Assembly (NCBI GenBank): GCA_905214465.1
Contig: CAJMMD010000018.1
Location: forward strand, 1 to 50,017
From: an uncultured bacterium
GTDB lineage: Bacteria > Actinomycetota > Coriobacteriia > Coriobacteriales > Coriobacteriaceae
Direction of reading: 5' to 3'
DNA length: 50,017 nt
Shown: positions 1 to 6,845 of the stretch, in pieces
Position numbering within the stretch: position 1 is the first letter of the stretch
Layout of the letters: each line of letters opens with the position of its first letter
Made by a program: the position numbers and the translations under genes
The notes under the pieces: model-generated
Told to the model about the DNA's origin: nothing
What the model saw: the letters and a program-made list of their open reading frames with translations, nothing else
Database searches by the model: none

Positions 1-1
1 A

Positions 2-259
2 AAGGGCGGAGGCGGGGCATGCCCCGCCTCTTACACCACATCTCTGTGCGCTACCAGGCATATTGCGGAGAAAAACTATAGCCGCCCCCATCACTCGGTT
101 TACACCTAGAGTCTCGGCCGTCCGCTTTGCCTCCTCTAAACGCTCTCCCGATAGCAATGACATTCCGGCAAGCAATCCCGTGAGCTTGCCTCGATACATC
201 ATTATTCCGAACACCAGCAGCAGGCATGACTCAACCATTGGAACCACAACGTCCGACAT
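2..259 (-). CDS. Partial small membrane protein, DUF3784-like (runs off window edge)
   Basis: An open minus-strand frame runs without a stop from an ATG at 259 to the window edge; an alternative ATG lies at 265. A GGAG sequence 8 nt upstream supports the ATG at 259. The product begins MSDVVVPMVES, has one hydrophobic segment (roughly residues 3-20, LLLVFGIMMY), then RGKLTGLLAGMSLLSGERLE and a basic helix ending VNRVMGAAIVFL. The pattern 'short TM, G-K, LxAGxxxLS, RVMG' is reminiscent of DUF3784-type small membrane proteins; that is a resemblance from memory, not a search result. Its last codons cross a perfect 22-bp palindrome, so the true 3' end may be altered. It abuts, head-to-head, the broken radical SAM gene and may mark the recombination joint. 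Confidence 0.4.
   Translation of the reverse strand, partial: MSDVVVPMVESCLLLVFGIMMYRGKLTGLLAGMSLLSGERLEEAKRTAETLGVNRVMGAAIVFLRNMPGSAQRCGVRGGACPASAL
9..30. repeat. Perfect 22-bp GC-rich palindrome
   Basis: GAGGCGGGGCA is followed immediately by its exact complement TGCCCCGCCTC, with no loop. It could form a hairpin or cruciform, or act as a terminator. No T-run follows on either strand inside the window, so its role is uncertain. Confidence 0.6.
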
Positions 260-280
260 CGCCATCACTCCAGTCCATTC

Positions 281-1105
281 CTTGTCATCGAATCCTTGCG
301 GCGGCTCAGCGCATCTGGCGTCAAATGCAACCTCGTGTCAAACGGTCTGCTCGCAAACTCAAATACTTTGCATGAGCTCGAACGCGCCGGTTTAAACGGC
401 ATACAGTTTAGCCTCGATGGCCTACGCGATTCTCACGAACATATGCGAGGACTCTCGGGATTATACGACCGGGTGCTCGACGTCATCGATATCACGCTGA
501 ACGAAACCTCACTGCACCTTTCAATTGCCTTTTGTCCGACATCGTTCAATGTCGACGATTTCAAACCAGTTTGCACGATGCTTCGAGACAAGCTGAAATC
601 GTCGGGTAGAACTGACCGAATTGACCTTAGAGTTCAGCCGCTCATGCTCCTCGGTAGAGCCCGAAGAAACCGCACGATTCGCCCTTCGAATAATCAATAC
701 CGTCGGCTAGTCAACACGATCAACGACCTTCGATGCGATCCGGACTATCGAGGCTACTACATGCTTGAGTGGGGCGACCCCATCGACCACTTGGTCAGAT
801 TCCCTCAACTGCAAATGCAATTTGACCAAGTGGCCATCCACGCCAATGGCGATATCGTCACATCCCCCTATATACCTCTCATCATCGGAAACGTTCGCAA
901 ACACAGCCTTCAGGAATACTACGATGCCGGAATGGCAACCGTTTGGGATAAGCCCGTTGTTACCGCGTTGGCCAATCGTATGCACTCGATTGACGAGATG
1001 GAAGAGATCTCATCGTTGATTGCAGACATCAATATGGACGGCGACCTCTATATCGACCTGATCGACGATGATCTAGGCGACCTGAGCGTCCTGTCACAAT
1101 TCTAA
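281..1105 (+). pseudogene. 5'-truncated radical SAM enzyme (peptide maturase remnant)
   Basis: The frame reads LVIESLRRLSASGVKCNLVSNG and continues to a stop at 1105. It matches the second half of a radical SAM barrel (LVSNG, FSLDG) and a SPASM-like end (VAIHANGDIV, SPYIPLIIGNV, SLQEYYDAG). The N-terminal third, which should carry the CxxxCxxC cluster motif and the GGE motif, is absent. Upstream, the same frame has stops at 152, 158 and 227. The SPASM-like region has no cysteines. The 3' end is intact and lies 12 nt before a small precursor gene, so the pair was once a maturase-precursor cassette. The TTG at 296 could still start a 269-aa protein, but without the iron-sulfur motif it cannot be an active radical SAM enzyme. 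Confidence 0.7.
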
Positions 1106-1117
1106 GGAGATGTTCCC

Positions 1118-1300
1118 ATGTACGAGACCCCAGAAGTAGAGAAGATGGATTCCAAAACCGGCCCCGTTCCCGTTGTGGTCAACTTTGCAGCCGTCGTGGA
1201 TAACGTAGTCGCAGCCGTCTATGATGCCGTCGTTGCGGCCTACGCATTCTGGTACTCGGCAGACAACGACGGCACCGGGACGAGTGCAGCACAGAACTAG
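1118..1300 (+). CDS. Putative RiPP precursor peptide (60 aa)
   Basis: The gene starts at an ATG behind an AAGGAG site 8 nt upstream, directly after the broken radical SAM gene. The leader begins MYETPEVEKM, a short 'M-Y-E-x-P-x-V-E' start shared by many small RiPP precursors of Gram-positive gut bacteria (recalled family pattern). The middle is a hydrophobic Val/Ala-rich stretch with a near-tandem repeat, DNVVAAVY then DAVVAAYAFWY. The tail is polar (SADNDGTGTSAAQN). There are no cysteines, so it is not a sactipeptide or ranthipeptide. With its neighbouring maturase broken, modification would need an enzyme supplied in trans, or the gene is a relic. A membrane-active peptide is plausible but inferred. 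Confidence 0.6.
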   Translation: MYETPEVEKMDSKTGPVPVVVNFAAVVDNVVAAVYDAVVAAYAFWYSADNDGTGTSAAQN

Positions 1301-1731
1301 TCGCCGGCTCATCGAGCAATCACCTCGCCTATCACTGCATGCGATTGACTGCGCAGCCCCAGCCAACGCCCAAAGCGCCTTGAAGAGCTGCTTGTAACAT
1401 CCGTTCATTCAACAGCGAGATCTCTTCACCATTCTCGGCCGGTCCGACAGATCGACACATCAGTCGGGCCGGCCAGACTTATACAACGCGGCGACTCCGC
1501 TCACGCCACACCCCCCCCCGAAACTCGCACTGTCATCACACGGGCAATCAACACTGAATCCTGTTATGCGACATGGGCAAACGGTCACGTGCGCGATTAA
1601 AACGAATTCACTTAGCAGACTTCAAGAATGCTTTAGTACCGCAGGATGGCCATACGCGGAGCGCGGCACGCATAAGCCAAAAGCGGCATTAAAAGCCATC
1701 CCCTTCCCTGCTGAATGCGCGTCCTAGCCCA
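1301..1731. other. Intergenic stretch, no gene recognised; one hairpin
   Basis: I see no credible coding region in these 431 bp. An imperfect inverted repeat, GGCCGGTCCGAC (1437-1448) and GTCGGGCCGGCC (1463-1474), has 11 of 12 pairs and a 14-nt loop. It could terminate the precursor transcript, although no T-run follows. A run of nine C lies near 1511-1519. Confidence 0.5.
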
Positions 1732-2370
1732 TCAACCGGTCGGACCATCGCGAAGATGATTCGTGCTTCCATACTGCGATGCAATATCAAGCATCACGAA
1801 TAGTCCCCGCCCAACGGGGTTCTCCCCTCCGCAGGCGTTTCGGAACCCGCCCCCATCCCGAATTCCCACGCAGCGGCCGCGTTCACCGCCGACACGGGGG
1901 CCTAGCTCCCCCGCGGCGCGGGCGCGGGCGGCGAGGTCGGATGTGAAAGCCGGACCGCAGAGGTATCGAGCGCACGCGGCCAGGGCCTCGAGGGCGCCTG
2001 GCGGGTAGGGAGATCCGAGCATGAGGCAGGACAACGCGCAGGCCCGCGAAAGGTTTACGAGCTCCCCCGCGACGCGGCAGACCCTCGGCTGCCCCTCGTA
2101 AAGGATGCAGAAGACACGGTCGAGGTCCGACGGTTCGACCAGGCTGTACCGGCAGTCCGCGTACAGTGCGCAGCCCCTCCCGCGCGGGTCGCCGTCCGAG
2201 TCCTCATCCGGCTCATGATGGCGCACCTCGACCCAAAGGCCCTCCAACACATCGTCGAACCCGAAATCGAGCTCCGCCTGGACGCTCTCGCCGAACGCAT
2301 CGCCCAGGGCGAGCTCCGGCACCTTCGTCACACGACCGTCCAGCCACTCAATCTCTGTCATCGCGCGCAT
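1732..2370 (-). CDS. Hypothetical protein, very GC-rich
   Basis: The ATG at 2370 (MRAMTEIEWLDG) has a GAAGGGG site 9 nt upstream; a GTG at 2391 and an ATG at 2361 are alternatives. The product is about 212 aa. Residues 1-150 look like a genuine soluble protein (VTKVPELALGDAFGES, DDVLEGLWVEVRHHEPDED). The C-terminal 60 residues are low-complexity Gly/Arg-rich and may be a readthrough extension or decay. I recognise no family. Its GC content is far above that of the AT-rich block beginning at 2.87 kb, so the two have different origins. Whether it is expressed cannot be told from the sequence. Confidence 0.45.
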   Translation of the reverse strand: MRAMTEIEWLDGRVTKVPELALGDAFGESVQAELDFGFDDVLEGLWVEVRHHEPDEDSDGDPRGRGCALYADCRYSLVEPSDLDRVFCILYEGQPRVCRVAGELVNLSRACALSCLMLGSPYPPGALEALAACARYLCGPAFTSDLAARARAAGELGPRVGGERGRCVGIRDGGGFRNACGGENPVGRGLFVMLDIASQYGSTNHLRDGPTG

Positions 2371-2870
2371 GGTGCAAGCCCCTTCCGACACGGGATTGTC
2401 AGCTCAACCCGACCCTTACCCATACGGACGAACATAACTCGCCAGGGGAAGCCCCTGAAGGCCGTGCGCCACAACATGAGGCCGAATCCGCCCCCGGCAG
2501 GACAGGCCAACAACGAAGGAGCACACGGAACCGGCGCGGCGTTACAACCGTCCCGGCAAGCGTGTCACTTGGCCAAGTCATGATGCCGACAAACCCGGAA
2601 ATGCTCCAACGGAGCGCCGAACGAGCGTAACAATATAAAGCCGTGCAACACGAGCTGGACGACCAGAACAACCCAAACAAAGGCCTGTAGGTCCCACCTT
2701 CAAGCCCAATAGCAAAATGTGCATCAGCTGATTTGCAGCGATACAAGTCTCAGCCGTCACCATCACACCGCAGCGCGCCTAGTCCCACTCATCCTACTGC
2801 AAATGTCCCAGAACGAGAAAACGACCAGCTTAACATGCCAACCTTTATATCCGCACGCGCGTAATTCAAC
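2371..2870. other. Intergenic stretch without a convincing gene
   Basis: About 500 bp separate the GC-rich hypothetical gene from the DUF1648 gene. On the minus strand, roughly 2700 down to a stop at 2565, one frame reads WDLQAFVWVVLVVQLVLHGF, a possible membrane-segment relic. It has no start or ribosome site that I can defend. The stretch is best regarded as non-coding or decayed DNA at a mosaic junction. Confidence 0.4.
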
Positions 2871-3497
2871 TCATAAGGACCGGCTATCCCTTACCTGTGA
2901 CACAATCTCAAACGCACAGAACAGAATCATCAGTCCAATCATCGCATAAGAGGCAGCCGAACCTTCAAGCACTATTCCACAAAGAACAATCTCCGCGCCG
3001 CCAATAAGAACTGTTATCAGGCGCTCTGCCTTTTTGCTCTCGCCGCTCGCATAAAAAGGCGGCAAAGCGCACAAGATCACATATAGCCCGGGAAGGGAAT
3101 ACAGGATCGATAGTCCAAGTCCCCCATCAACCGCAGTGCTTTGCGTAAGAATCAACTGAACCCAAACGGCAATTATCACTGAGCAGGTTGTCGATAAAAG
3201 AAGGCTAGAAATATAGCACGCAACAAAGTCCCGTCGCATTCGAGCAGAGAAATCCGCGAACTCTCTTCGCCGCGTGGAAACAATAAGGTACACAGAAATT
3301 GCAATAGAACCAATCAGAGAAAACAGCGGAACAACCAGCAATTCAAGCTTATTACCCCATCGATCAACCACACCCCCACTCCAATGAGCGGGAATTGTAT
3401 CAGGGAGGGCTGACCAAGCCGCCCATAGAATCAGAAATGGAAGAATAGAGAGGATGAAAGATGATAACACTGCAGTATTTTTTTTTGAGGCTCTCAT
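2871..3497 (-). CDS. DUF1648/SdpI-like membrane protein, candidate immunity protein
   Basis: The 208-aa product begins MRASKKNTAVLSS at 3497, with AAGGAG 11 nt upstream; a GTG at 3524 with GGAG is an alternative start. The first membrane segment is followed by LPDTIPAHW, then a Gly and RWGNK, the signature of DUF1648 domains (LPxxIPxHW...DxWGxK). About five further hydrophobic segments follow. DUF1648 is the N-terminal domain of SdpI, the Bacillus subtilis membrane protein conferring immunity to the SdpC toxin; that link is family knowledge. The gene lies divergent from, and shares a 199-bp regulatory gap with, the Asn-repeat precursor operon. Self-protection against the mature product is therefore a reasonable inference, but DUF1648 proteins have other roles too. 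GC is low, like the operon. Confidence 0.75.
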   Translation of the reverse strand: MRASKKNTAVLSSFILSILPFLILWAAWSALPDTIPAHWSGGVVDRWGNKLELLVVPLFSLIGSIAISVYLIVSTRRREFADFSARMRRDFVACYISSLLLSTTCSVIIAVWVQLILTQSTAVDGGLGLSILYSLPGLYVILCALPPFYASGESKKAERLITVLIGGAEIVLCGIVLEGSAASYAMIGLMILFCAFEIVSQVRDSRSL

Positions 3498-3556
3498 CGA
3501 TTCCGCATCTCCTTGCGCGCCCACATTCCACTCCGCCTTAAATCAAGTATAAATAA

Positions 3557-3574
3557 AAACTTGAATGCAAGTTT
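3557..3574. promoter_or_regulatory. Inverted repeat in the divergent promoter region
   Basis: AAACTTG and CAAGTTT are perfect 7-bp arms with a 4-nt spacer, in a very AT-rich gap between the divergent DUF1648 gene and the precursor operon. A related half-site, TCAAGT, lies just to the left at 3543-3548. A regulator operator is plausible. A weak plus-strand promoter may overlap it: TTGTTT near 3574, then TATATC 16 nt on. Confidence 0.4.
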
Positions 3575-3695
3575 GTTTTGATTAGTATGGAAACTATATC
3601 CATTTAGTTCTAATTTGTTCGTAGTATCAAATCGATACCGACACTAGCATGACGTAGTCTTTCAAGACAGCTATTCAACATTGGAGGTCACCGCT

Positions 3696-4421
3696 ATGGA
3701 CAATGTGAACCACCTAAACGAACTCTCAATACAGTCCCAGCTTAGCATCCTTGAAAAACTGGTCGCGGACGCGGAACAATCTACCGACGCAAGACGCGAT
3801 TTCGAAGCTCAGCCTCGTGCCGTATTCCAGAAATATGGAATTACAGACCTCCAAATCAAAGCGGGAAATCGAAAAGTCTCTCTGTACGAACTGGTGGAGT
3901 CAACCGAAAAGGAGGCGCGTGTCCCCGTTGCACGCGCAGTATATCGTCGTATCCAACTTGCATATTATGACGAGGACACCGAAGCTGAGCCGCAAACGAT
4001 ACCTCTCGTAAACGTTGTACTTAATGCAAACGCAGTAACGAACGCAAACATCATTCTGAACGCAAACGGAATGGCAAACGCAAACGCGAATGCTCAATAC
4101 AACGCCAACCTTAAGTACGACGTCAACACAATGGGCTATGGATCAACTATTTTTATGAACAAACCTGATGTTGTTGAACTATCGGAATCGTACAAACAAA
4201 CTTCTGTTTTCAGGAAATTTGATCAAGAGGGCTTGAGTGCAGCGAGGCAAGCAGCCGTGCTTAAAACAGCAATCAAGAATTCCAGTTCCAATACCATCAA
4301 CCCCGAAGGGGCTTCCAATGGGGTCGCCCGCGGGTCTTATCGCTCCGTCGAATTCGAAGTTACTTACTCCGAGAACGAAGGCACCTTGGTAATCACCGAC
4401 GCCCGTTTGCTCGCGGCATGA
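3696..4421 (+). CDS. Asn-repeat precursor-like protein (proteusin-like RiPP candidate, 241 aa)
   Basis: The ATG at 3696 follows GGAGG by 8 nt; an in-frame TTG at 3681 is less likely. Residues 12-70 form a helical leader-like region with RRDFEAQPRAVFQKYGI, resembling the 'xxLLADPRAALxxYGI' helix of nitrile-hydratase-like and Nif11-type RiPP leaders. Residues 105-144 are the striking part: Asn at 106, 110, 112, 116, 118, 122, 124, 128, 130, 132, 136, 138 and 144, all even positions, with ten N-x5-N pairs and Gln at 134 filling one gap. The intervening odd residues are small or hydrophobic. N-x5-N spacing with alternating parity is the hallmark of polytheonamide/aeronamide cores. Unlike those, about 97 residues follow (ending YRSVEFEVTYSENEGTLVI), so the core would be internal. 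The stop overlaps the next start as ATGA. Alternative: an unmodified beta-solenoid with Asn ladders. Confidence 0.75.
   Translation: MDNVNHLNELSIQSQLSILEKLVADAEQSTDARRDFEAQPRAVFQKYGITDLQIKAGNRKVSLYELVESTEKEARVPVARAVYRRIQLAYYDEDTEAEPQTIPLVNVVLNANAVTNANIILNANGMANANANAQYNANLKYDVNTMGYGSTIFMNKPDVVELSESYKQTSVFRKFDQEGLSAARQAAVLKTAIKNSSSNTINPEGASNGVARGSYRSVEFEVTYSENEGTLVITDARLLAA
4008..4127 (+). repeat. N-x5-N hexad repeat segment (putative RiPP core)
   Basis: This part of the precursor gene encodes residues 105-144, built from NAN units (VLNANAVTNANIIL, NANGMANANANAQ, YNANLKYDVN). Asn codons are mostly AAC with two AAT, and the spacer codons vary. The repeat is therefore held at the protein level rather than being a simple DNA microsatellite. 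Confidence 0.85.
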
Positions 4422-5497
4422 TTTCCGAAAGCTCGCAGCACGTGCTGTTCCGCAGACCTCGAATGCTGACATTTATAACAACATATAAATGTGGCGCTGT
4501 GTGTGATCATTGTCTGATGAGCTGCACTCCGAACAACAGTGACAGGCTTACTCTTCCCCAAATGCGGCAATTCATCGATAGCTTCGCCGAAGTATGCGTC
4601 GGAAGTGGTGTTGTTGTGTTTACGGGCGGAGAATGCACCCTTCTTGGCGATGACCTTCTCGAGGCCATCGCATATGCGAATTCTTTAGGACTCTTTACTC
4701 GAATTGTAACGAATGCGTGGTGGGCAAAAAGCGAAAGAGACGCAGAAACGTTCCTCAACGAATTGAAGTCATGTGGCCTTGACGAAATCAATATCAGCTG
4801 CGACGACTTTCATGCGGAATATATACCCCTCGAGAATGTGCGCAACCTTTGGAACTCAGCAAAAACAATGGGCTTTCAAACTCTCGGCATTGCGGTCTGC
4901 AGAGATAACAACAGCACAATCAGCCCGGCATACCTGTGCAAATACCTTAATGAAGACATTCCACTCCTGCATCAGTTCGACGATAATACCCAGCCTCCCC
5001 GCGCGCCAGCCCGCTTCATCACGGATTCAGGCATCACGCGAATTGGGCGCGCACGAAATCTCAGTCTCAACCAAAATGCGCGACCGCAGGCACGCCTCTT
5101 AGCGTCACACTGTTCCGACTGCGGCCAAGACTTCGTTATTTCCCCAAACTGCCATCTTGCACCCTGCTGCGGAATAAATGCAGAGGGAACTTGGCTTTTC
5201 GATCTTGGCAAAATCAATCTGACGGATGACATTAATGAACTGCAGCTGCTCCTACTTAATTACATACAATACATAGGACCAGGAGGACTGCTGAAGCACT
5301 TGCGCACGAGCGGAGGCCTTTCTTCATTTGGGCGCTCAAGCTACCTCTCTCAATGCGAGATTTGCGAAGACATCGCCCTCTCGAAAGAGGCACAGACCTG
5401 TCTTGCAAAGCTAGCTCCTAAACTGGCAGCCGACTTGATTGTCGAGACTAAATTCGAGACTACCTTTATCGGAAATGGGTCTGATATACATGATTGA
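4418..5497 (+). CDS. Radical SAM enzyme with C-terminal Cys-rich region (peptide maturase)
   Basis: The 359-aa product starts at the ATG overlapping the precursor stop (ATGA), which implies translational coupling. The radical SAM cluster motif is C25-x3-C29-x2-C32 (YKCGAVCDHC). GGE at 70-72 fits SAM binding, and CDDFHAEYIP near 128-137 is a common radical SAM maturase element. The C-terminal half has C232, C235, C245, C250, C251, C313 and C316, suggesting one or more auxiliary clusters of SPASM/twitch type. Radical SAM enzymes next to RiPP precursors install thioethers, C-C crosslinks or D-epimers. The precursor has no cysteines, so a thioether is excluded. Given the alternating Asn pattern, epimerisation is the most attractive role, but this is inferred; the sequence does not obviously match PoyD. 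Confidence 0.85.
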   Translation: MISESSQHVLFRRPRMLTFITTYKCGAVCDHCLMSCTPNNSDRLTLPQMRQFIDSFAEVCVGSGVVVFTGGECTLLGDDLLEAIAYANSLGLFTRIVTNAWWAKSERDAETFLNELKSCGLDEINISCDDFHAEYIPLENVRNLWNSAKTMGFQTLGIAVCRDNNSTISPAYLCKYLNEDIPLLHQFDDNTQPPRAPARFITDSGITRIGRARNLSLNQNARPQARLLASHCSDCGQDFVISPNCHLAPCCGINAEGTWLFDLGKINLTDDINELQLLLLNYIQYIGPGGLLKHLRTSGGLSSFGRSSYLSQCEICEDIALSKEAQTCLAKLAPKLAADLIVETKFETTFIGNGSDIHD

Positions 5498-6632
5498 AGT
5501 GCTACCCTCTTTAAATTCGCTCTCGAGTAATCCACTCCGTAGATTGGACACTCTTGGAGTAACAGATTTTTTAGACACACTTGACATATCTATAGATCCT
5601 TTTGAATGCGCGCATCGCATCTGGGATCAACTTGACAGGGAGCATCAAGAGCTCGTCTCCTTCCTGATGCTAGGTGGAGAGATTGATCTCGATTCAGAAG
5701 TGGCAAAAAGAAGTCTGCTGAAAGGCACTGTTGAAACCATAGCCTCACTCGGGCTGCTAAGCGAGCACAATGGCAATGCCTCCCTTTCCGGTTTATCTCT
5801 AATCCGATATCATGGCATCTGGCTTTTTGCCGATGCGCCATCACCCTCGCCTTTACTATATTTTGGCTCTGATTCAATTGGGCTCGCTCGTCGGCTAAGC
5901 CCATCCCCCGGAAAGAATGCCTTAGACCTCTGCTCTGGACCAGGCATCCAGGCACTCATACTGGCAAAATCTGGAATGCACGTCACGGCGATAGATATCA
6001 ATCCAATCGCCTCAGAAATCTGCCAACTAAACGCACTGGTCAATGGTATTAGCGAAGATTTAACTATTCTAACCGGAAGTCTCTACAACGCACTAAACAA
6101 TATCGAAAGCTCTTGCAGCTATGAGCTCATTACGGTGAATCCTCCTTTGCTCCCAATCCCAGAAGACGTACCATACCCCTTCGTTGGCGATGGCGGCCCA
6201 GATGGCCTCAACATCACAAGCAAGGTTATTCGAGGTGCAGGAGATAAACTCACTGATAGCGGATATCTCTCTGCAATTGGAATGATTGGCCTTGGAACCA
6301 ACAATCAATCAGCATTTGAACGAATACAGAACGATTTGTTGCAAGCTGGCCTCAATGGTGTCTTGACAATAATCTCGAGCTTTAACCTCGGACCCCAATC
6401 TGGCTGGATCGACGGTATCGCATGCACATCTGTTGCACATGCTCCAGGAAAATATTCCAGCAAAGAGGAGGCTGTAAAAGAGATATCGCGCGCATACAAA
6501 AAAATCCACTACGACCGCGTCTGCACCTATCACTTGAAGGCGTGGAGGGAGAGACAGCCCTTTCAAAATCCCATCCTAACGATTCAAGACTGCTCCGCAG
6601 ATGGCAACCCACTTGGCCCCTGGATCCTCTAA
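5490..6632 (+). CDS. PrmC/HemK-like SAM-dependent amide N-methyltransferase
   Basis: The chosen ATG at 5490 overlaps the radical SAM stop (ATGATTGA); in-frame starts at 5475 and TTG 5439 exist. The product is about 380 aa. Residues 1-125 form an N-terminal helical domain. The Rossmann methyltransferase domain shows motif I ALDLCSGPG (residues 144-152), VTAIDINP (motif II), NPPL at 217-220, then FVGDGGPDGLNI (231-242). NPP[YFLW] with a following GGxDGL is the pattern of PrmC/HemK enzymes, which methylate the side-chain amide of Gln in release factors. Beside a precursor holding 13 Asn, side-chain N-methylation of Asn, as in polytheonamide and aeronamide biosynthesis, is the obvious hypothesis. 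The enzyme is the last gene of the coupled operon and shares its low GC. Confidence 0.85.
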   Translation: MIEVLPSLNSLSSNPLRRLDTLGVTDFLDTLDISIDPFECAHRIWDQLDREHQELVSFLMLGGEIDLDSEVAKRSLLKGTVETIASLGLLSEHNGNASLSGLSLIRYHGIWLFADAPSPSPLLYFGSDSIGLARRLSPSPGKNALDLCSGPGIQALILAKSGMHVTAIDINPIASEICQLNALVNGISEDLTILTGSLYNALNNIESSCSYELITVNPPLLPIPEDVPYPFVGDGGPDGLNITSKVIRGAGDKLTDSGYLSAIGMIGLGTNNQSAFERIQNDLLQAGLNGVLTIISSFNLGPQSGWIDGIACTSVAHAPGKYSSKEEAVKEISRAYKKIHYDRVCTYHLKAWRERQPFQNPILTIQDCSADGNPLGPWIL

Positions 6633-6749
6633 AGCATCCGTCATACGAAAGCAGGTCAATAGGCTGCGCGCCACTCTCTGATGACGTCCCAAATTGACTA
6701 AAGGGTGATATGGGTTAGACGCCAATCAATTTCCCATTTCTTAAAAGAA

Positions 6750-6790
6750 GAGAGGGGACACCTGTCGCAAAAGACCGGGTACCCCCTCTC
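6750..6790 (-). terminator. Hairpin terminator downstream of pepD
   Basis: GAGAGGGG (6750-6757) and CCCCTCTC (6783-6790) pair perfectly. On the minus strand the hairpin is followed by TTCTTTT. Its loop contains GGACACCTGTC and AAAGACCGGGTACC, so it may derive from a dispersed repeat. It also marks the border between the AT-rich island and the core genes. Confidence 0.6.
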
Positions 6791-6845
6791 GTAATGTCAT
6801 TTGCAATCCGCTAGCACGTGGCTCGGACTGCTGCTAGCGCAACCT

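Noticed and set aside
63..395. Plus-strand open frame of 110 codons
   Set aside because: Composition is Ser/Thr/Pro-rich shadow sequence. It overlaps the more protein-like minus-strand frame and the radical SAM remnant in another frame.
2399..2746. Minus-strand frame with Cys/Ser-rich product, and a neighbouring frame with a hydrophobic stretch
   Set aside because: No ribosome site or family signal; the hydrophobic segment ends at 2565 and is too short to call.
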